Source: CAIWHR01 sp963773195 (lineage in GTDB: Bacteria > Pseudomonadota > Gammaproteobacteria > Burkholderiales > Casimicrobiaceae). From it: a DNA stretch of 64,000 nt. Shown piece by piece: positions 63,636 to 64,000 of the stretch. The stretch spans positions 1 to 64,000 of the forward strand of contig CAVZAE010000011.1 in NCBI GenBank assembly GCA_963773195.1, written 5' to 3'. Position numbers and translations under genes: made by a program. The notes under the pieces are model-generated. The model had not been told where the DNA came from and did not search any database. It saw only the letters and a program-made list of their open reading frames with translations. Numbering within the stretch: the first letter of the stretch is position 1; every line of letters begins with the position of its first letter.

Positions 63636-64000
63636 TGTCTCTCGGACTCGTAGGACGCAAGGTCGGGATGACGCGCATCTTCGCCGACGACGGCACCGCC
63701 GTCCCGGTGACGGTGCTCGACGTCGCGAACAACCGCGTCACGCAGATCAAGACACCGGAGACCGACGGCTACGCCGCGGTCCAGGTGACGTTCGGCAAGC
63801 GTCGCGCCTCGCGCGTGACCAAGCCCATGGCCGGCCACCTCGCGAAGGCGGGCGTGGAAAGCGGCACCGTGCTGCGCGAATTCCCGGTCAAGCCGGAGCA
63901 GCTCGCGGAACTCAAAGTCGGCGGGGTGATCGGTGTCGACACGTTCCAGGTCGGCGACCTGGTCGACGTCACCGGCACGTCGAAGGGCAAGGGCTTCGCG
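63636..64000 (+). CDS. rplC: 50S ribosomal protein L3 (partial, cut at right edge)
   Basis: The first 121 residues of L3, from ATG 63636 (MSLGLVGRKVGMTRIFADDG) after AAGGAAAA. The segment VTGTSKGKGFA, which begins the rRNA-binding core, is at the very end of the window. The remainder lies beyond the right edge. Confidence 0.96.

Overview
The window is a GC-rich chromosomal segment that reads as a betaproteobacterium, probably Burkholderiales-like and possibly uncultured. The evidence is the order tRNA-Tyr/Gly/Thr-tuf-tRNA-Trp-secE-nusG-rplKAJL-rpoBC, a second tuf in the str operon, a 3-TM SecE, and Bug-type (TTT) and DUF3563/DUF1127 proteins. No mobile element, CRISPR array or rRNA was seen.

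Region 1 (1-12839) is a catabolic island for C2 sulfonates. A minus-strand arm carries a DUF599 membrane protein, a taurine:pyruvate-type aminotransferase, the taurine ABC transporter tauABC and phosphotransacetylase, which runs off the left edge. It diverges from a plus-strand arm with alanine dehydrogenase (frameshifted), sulfoacetaldehyde acetyltransferase xsc, a TTT solute receptor, a SauS-like acylating aldehyde dehydrogenase and a SauT-like acyl-CoA ligase. Taurine (by transamination) and sulfoacetate (by CoA activation and reduction) would meet at sulfoacetaldehyde. Xsc would cleave that to sulfite and acetyl phosphate, and Pta would convert the latter to acetyl-CoA. Ald regenerates the pyruvate amino acceptor.

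Region 2 (12885-26885) holds a DUF457-like membrane protein, a VOC protein and a large zinc-ribbon/adenylate cyclase/ATPase/TPR regulator with no normal start codon. It continues with the complete phosphate regulon pstSCAB-phoU-phoBR, then a convergent pair of an iron-dependent alcohol dehydrogenase and a GMC oxidoreductase.

Region 3 (26976-41015) is the translation/transcription core: a consensus promoter, tRNA-Tyr, -Gly and -Thr, tuf, tRNA-Trp, secE, nusG, rplKAJL and rpoBC, ending in a strong terminator. Two copies of a palindromic REP-like repeat sit inside it in opposite orientations. An L10-type leader and a rplL/rpoB attenuator hairpin are visible.

Region 4 (41015-58510) is about 17.5 kb of accessory genes between rpoC and rpsL, which are usually close neighbours in related bacteria. 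It has a MalT-like LuxR regulator, a secreted matrixin-type metalloprotease with a small secreted partner, a FemAB/CelD-like acetyltransferase, a divergent PCu(A)C copper-chaperone protein with a His-rich tail, and a minus-strand cluster (DUF1127, alpha/beta hydrolase, GNAT, membrane protein). It also has a three-gene signalling unit (response regulator, lipoprotein NMT1-like solute sensor, hybrid histidine kinase) riddled with single-base frameshifts, and a GFA protein, a LysR regulator and a DUF3563 protein.

Region 5 (58572-64000) is the str operon with its own consensus promoter and long leader: rpsL, rpsG, fusA and tuf, followed by the start of the S10 operon (rpsJ, rplC, cut at the right edge). 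The two tuf genes differ at one base by eye and use GGG glycine codons unlike their neighbours.
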